Notes under the pieces: generated by a model
The model's input: the letters and a program-made list of their open reading frames with translations, nothing else
Database searches by the model: none
What the model was told of the DNA's origin: nothing
Source of the DNA: Bacteroidales bacterium
GTDB lineage: Bacteria; Bacteroidota; Bacteroidia; Bacteroidales; B39-G9
DNA length: 8,306 nt
Assembly (NCBI GenBank): GCA_023145555.1
Contig: JAGLDO010000082.1
Coordinates: 1 to 8,306, forward strand
Reading direction: 5' to 3'
Shown here: one piece after another, positions 7,251 through 8,306 of the stretch
Numbering within the stretch: the first letter of the stretch is position 1
How the letters are laid out: every line of letters begins with the position of its first letter
Translations under genes and position numbers: made by a program

Positions 7251-7351
7251 CACCCCCACATTATAAATAGTATTTAATATAAAGGAAAAGGTGGTGATTT
7301 TTTTGAATAATAATAGATATTCAAACACATGTGGGACTTCATCTTACCTTT
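7251..7351 (+). ncRNA. Putative structured mRNA leader (pseudoknot-capable) upstream of the FKBP gene
   Basis: Three helices can be read directly. H1: CCCACAT (7255-7261) with ATGTGGG (7329-7335), 7 bp. H2: TTTGAATA (7302-7309) with TATTCAAA (7318-7325), 8 bp, 8-base loop. H3: AAAGGT (7287-7292) with ACCTTT (7346-7351), extended by GTGA (7294-7297) with TCAT (7339-7342). H3 starts inside the loop closed by H1 and ends outside it, so H1 and H3 form a pseudoknot. A small TAAAT/ATTTA hairpin (7264-7276) fits inside too. The G/C-rich patches CACCCCCAC and GGTGGTG stand out in an A/T-rich leader. It does not match any riboswitch signature I know. It could instead be a protein-binding leader, a thermosensor, or chance pairing. 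Confidence 0.4.
7281..7297 (+). promoter_or_regulatory. SD-like purine tract in the FKBP leader, 74 bases before the gene start
   Basis: AAAGGAAAAGGTGGTGA looks like a split copy of the 16S anti-SD complement (AAAGGAGGTGA), which is rare in this window and phylum. It is too far from the FKBP ATG to act as its ribosome site. Directly after it are in-frame GTG (7291, 7294) and TTG (7303) codons opening a short frame that ends at TAG 7351-7353. It also forms one strand of the proposed pseudoknot helix H3. Confidence 0.35.
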
Positions 7352-7370
7352 AGAAATAAATTAATTACAA

Positions 7371-8063
7371 ATGAGATTTAAAACTTTAATTTTAGCAATT
7401 AGCTGCTTAGCTGCTTTTGCTTGCAATTCACAAAATGGAACAACTATGAAAAAAGACATCACTCTAGATACTGAATTAGATTCAGTGAGCTATAGTTTGG
7501 GAATAACTATGGCAGAAAACATTAAAAAAGGCGGAGTTGAGAAGATTAACGCTGAAGCTTTAGCTGTTGCTTTTAATCACATCTTTGATGGAGATACAAC
7601 TTTGATAGAGACAAAAGAAGCTGAAAATATTTTAAATAATTATTTTAGAAATTTACAAATGAAGGTAGCTGAAAAAAATAAAGAAATCGGAATCAAATTT
7701 TTAGAAGAGAACAAAGCAAAAGAGGGTGTTGTAACTCTTGAAAGCGGATTACAATATAAAGTTTTGACAAAAGGTACCGGTGCAATTCCAAAAGCAACTG
7801 ATAAAGTTACAACAAACTATAAAGGTACTTTGGTTGACGGAACTGTATTTGACAGCTCTTATGATAGAGGTGAGACTGCTACTTTTCCTGTAAATGGTGT
7901 TATTAAAGGTTGGACAGAAGCTTTACAATTAATGCCTGTTGGTTCAAAATGGGAGCTTTATATTCCTTCTGAATTAGCTTATGGCGAAAGAGGTCCAGGT
8001 CAGGTTATTGGTCCTAATGCAACTTTAATTTTCGAAATTGAATTAATTTCTATTGACAAATAA
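7371..8063 (+). CDS. FKBP-type peptidyl-prolyl cis-trans isomerase, Mip/FkpA-like lipoprotein
   Basis: 230 residues. The signal peptide (MRFK, hydrophobic 5-16) ends at a slightly atypical lipobox AFA-Cys18, so an envelope lipoprotein is likely. An N-terminal helical dimerisation domain (about 30-115; DSVSYSLGITMAENIKKG, then a long charged helix) is of the FKBP_N type found in Mip, FkpA and FklB. The FKBP domain follows (about 126-229). Residues that line the proline pocket in FKBP12 are conserved: Tyr150, Phe160, Asp161, Val177-Ile178, Trp181, Tyr204 and Phe221, with the ELAYGERG...IGPNATLIFEIELISI ending. It should catalyse prolyl isomerisation and act as a folding chaperone in the periplasm. 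The ATG at 7371 is preferred over Met26 because it supplies the signal peptide; there is no SD, only an A-rich run before it. A good promoter, a long potentially structured leader and its own terminator suggest a single-gene transcript. Confidence 0.94.
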   Translation: MRFKTLILAISCLAAFACNSQNGTTMKKDITLDTELDSVSYSLGITMAENIKKGGVEKINAEALAVAFNHIFDGDTTLIETKEAENILNNYFRNLQMKVAEKNKEIGIKFLEENKAKEGVVTLESGLQYKVLTKGTGAIPKATDKVTTNYKGTLVDGTVFDSSYDRGETATFPVNGVIKGWTEALQLMPVGSKWELYIPSELAYGERGPGQVIGPNATLIFEIELISIDK

Positions 8064-8080
8064 GAATTAATTTTCATTAT

Positions 8081-8122
8081 AAAAAAAATAGGACTACTGA
8101 AAAGTTAGTCCTATTTTTTTTT
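8081..8122 (+). terminator. Rho-independent terminator of the FKBP gene (bidirectional form)
   Basis: TAGGACTA (8089-8096) pairs with TAGTCCTA (8106-8113), flanked by eight A on the left and nine T (8114-8122) on the right, giving a stem of up to 16 bp with a 9-base loop. It starts 18 bases after the FKBP stop. The A-run makes it potentially active for minus-strand transcripts as well. Confidence 0.93.
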
Positions 8123-8234
8123 GATAAATAATAGCTGTGAAACTTACTGTATAAGAAGTTTGTAACGTTTATTTTTTTGAAATTTAAAACCTAATTAATA
8201 TTTCGAATCTTTAAATTTTCAATTAATTTTGTAA

Positions 8235-8242
8235 TAACTTTG
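8235..8242 (+). promoter_or_regulatory. Candidate -7 box for a plus-strand gene beyond the window
   Basis: TAACTTTG matches TAnnTTTG exactly and would start transcription near 8249, heading out of the window. No TTTG is seen at the -33 distance. The 243 bases after the FKBP gene otherwise hold only its terminator and no gene I can support; a 10-codon frame from ATG 8262 to TAA 8294 is probably not coding. Confidence 0.35.
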
Positions 8243-8306
8243 TTAAAAAGGGTGCAACATAATGAATAAAAAACACTCAAGTGTGCCTTATTAAATCGTT
8301 AGAAAC

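Noticed and set aside
8265..8284. Minus-strand terminator formed by ACAC-TTGA-GTGT and a T-run
   Set aside because: A stem of only four pairs; plausible only if a minus-strand gene ends just right of the window, which cannot be seen.
8262..8294. Ten-codon open frame starting ATG 8262
   Set aside because: Too short, no ribosome site, no recognisable composition; most likely part of an untranslated region.
1..8306. CRISPR arrays, insertion sequences, tRNA or rRNA genes, prophage or defence genes
   Set aside because: No repeated spacer-like units, transposase, cloverleaf or terminal inverted repeats were seen; the region reads as ordinary chromosomal genes.

Overview
The window looks like chromosomal DNA of a low-GC member of the Bacteroidota, perhaps Bacteroidales-like. 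Three things point there. Promoters match the Bacteroidota sigma consensus (TTTG, about 20 bases, TAnnTTTG) upstream of 5769 and 7371, with lone -7 boxes elsewhere. Most starts lack a Shine-Dalgarno site. The gene families (LolC/E-type FtsX permease, lipoproteins, TonB-dependent receptor, PAS-cyclase, FKBP lipoprotein) are typical of the phylum. The species cannot be fixed from this window.

Layout. 1-564 (+) is the C-terminal part of an FtsX/LolC-E-type ABC permease that enters from the left edge. It converges on a minus-strand pair: a TonB-dependent outer-membrane receptor (1865-3931) followed 27 bases later by a LivJ-like solute-binding lipoprotein (605-1837). A strong hairpin at 4062-4099 separates this pair from a class II fructose-bisphosphate aldolase (4105-5184, -). 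Upstream of the aldolase are a small secreted protein of unknown function (5256-5768, -) and a cytosolic PAS / coiled-coil / class III cyclase-homology protein (5864-7090, -). A divergent intergenic region carries promoters in both directions, and FKBP-type peptidyl-prolyl isomerase lipoprotein (7371-8063, +) ends in a textbook terminator. 8123-8306 holds a lone promoter-like box and no complete gene.

How the genes work together. The receptor and binding lipoprotein plausibly form one uptake or sensing unit at the envelope. Its inner-membrane permease and ATPase, if any, are not here. The permease fragment and the FKBP isomerase are envelope biogenesis functions. The aldolase is central glycolysis. 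I see no single multi-gene novel system.

The most interesting items are: (i) the cyclase-homology domain has lost both metal-binding aspartates and the transition-state arginine but keeps its adenine-recognition residues; (ii) the roughly 140-base leader of the FKBP gene can fold into a closed multi-helix structure with a pseudoknot and contains an SD-like purine tract and a short open frame; (iii) the operon pairs a TonB receptor with a LivJ-type lipoprotein; (iv) a perfect 7-1-7 inverted repeat sits where the -33 element of the receptor promoter would be.
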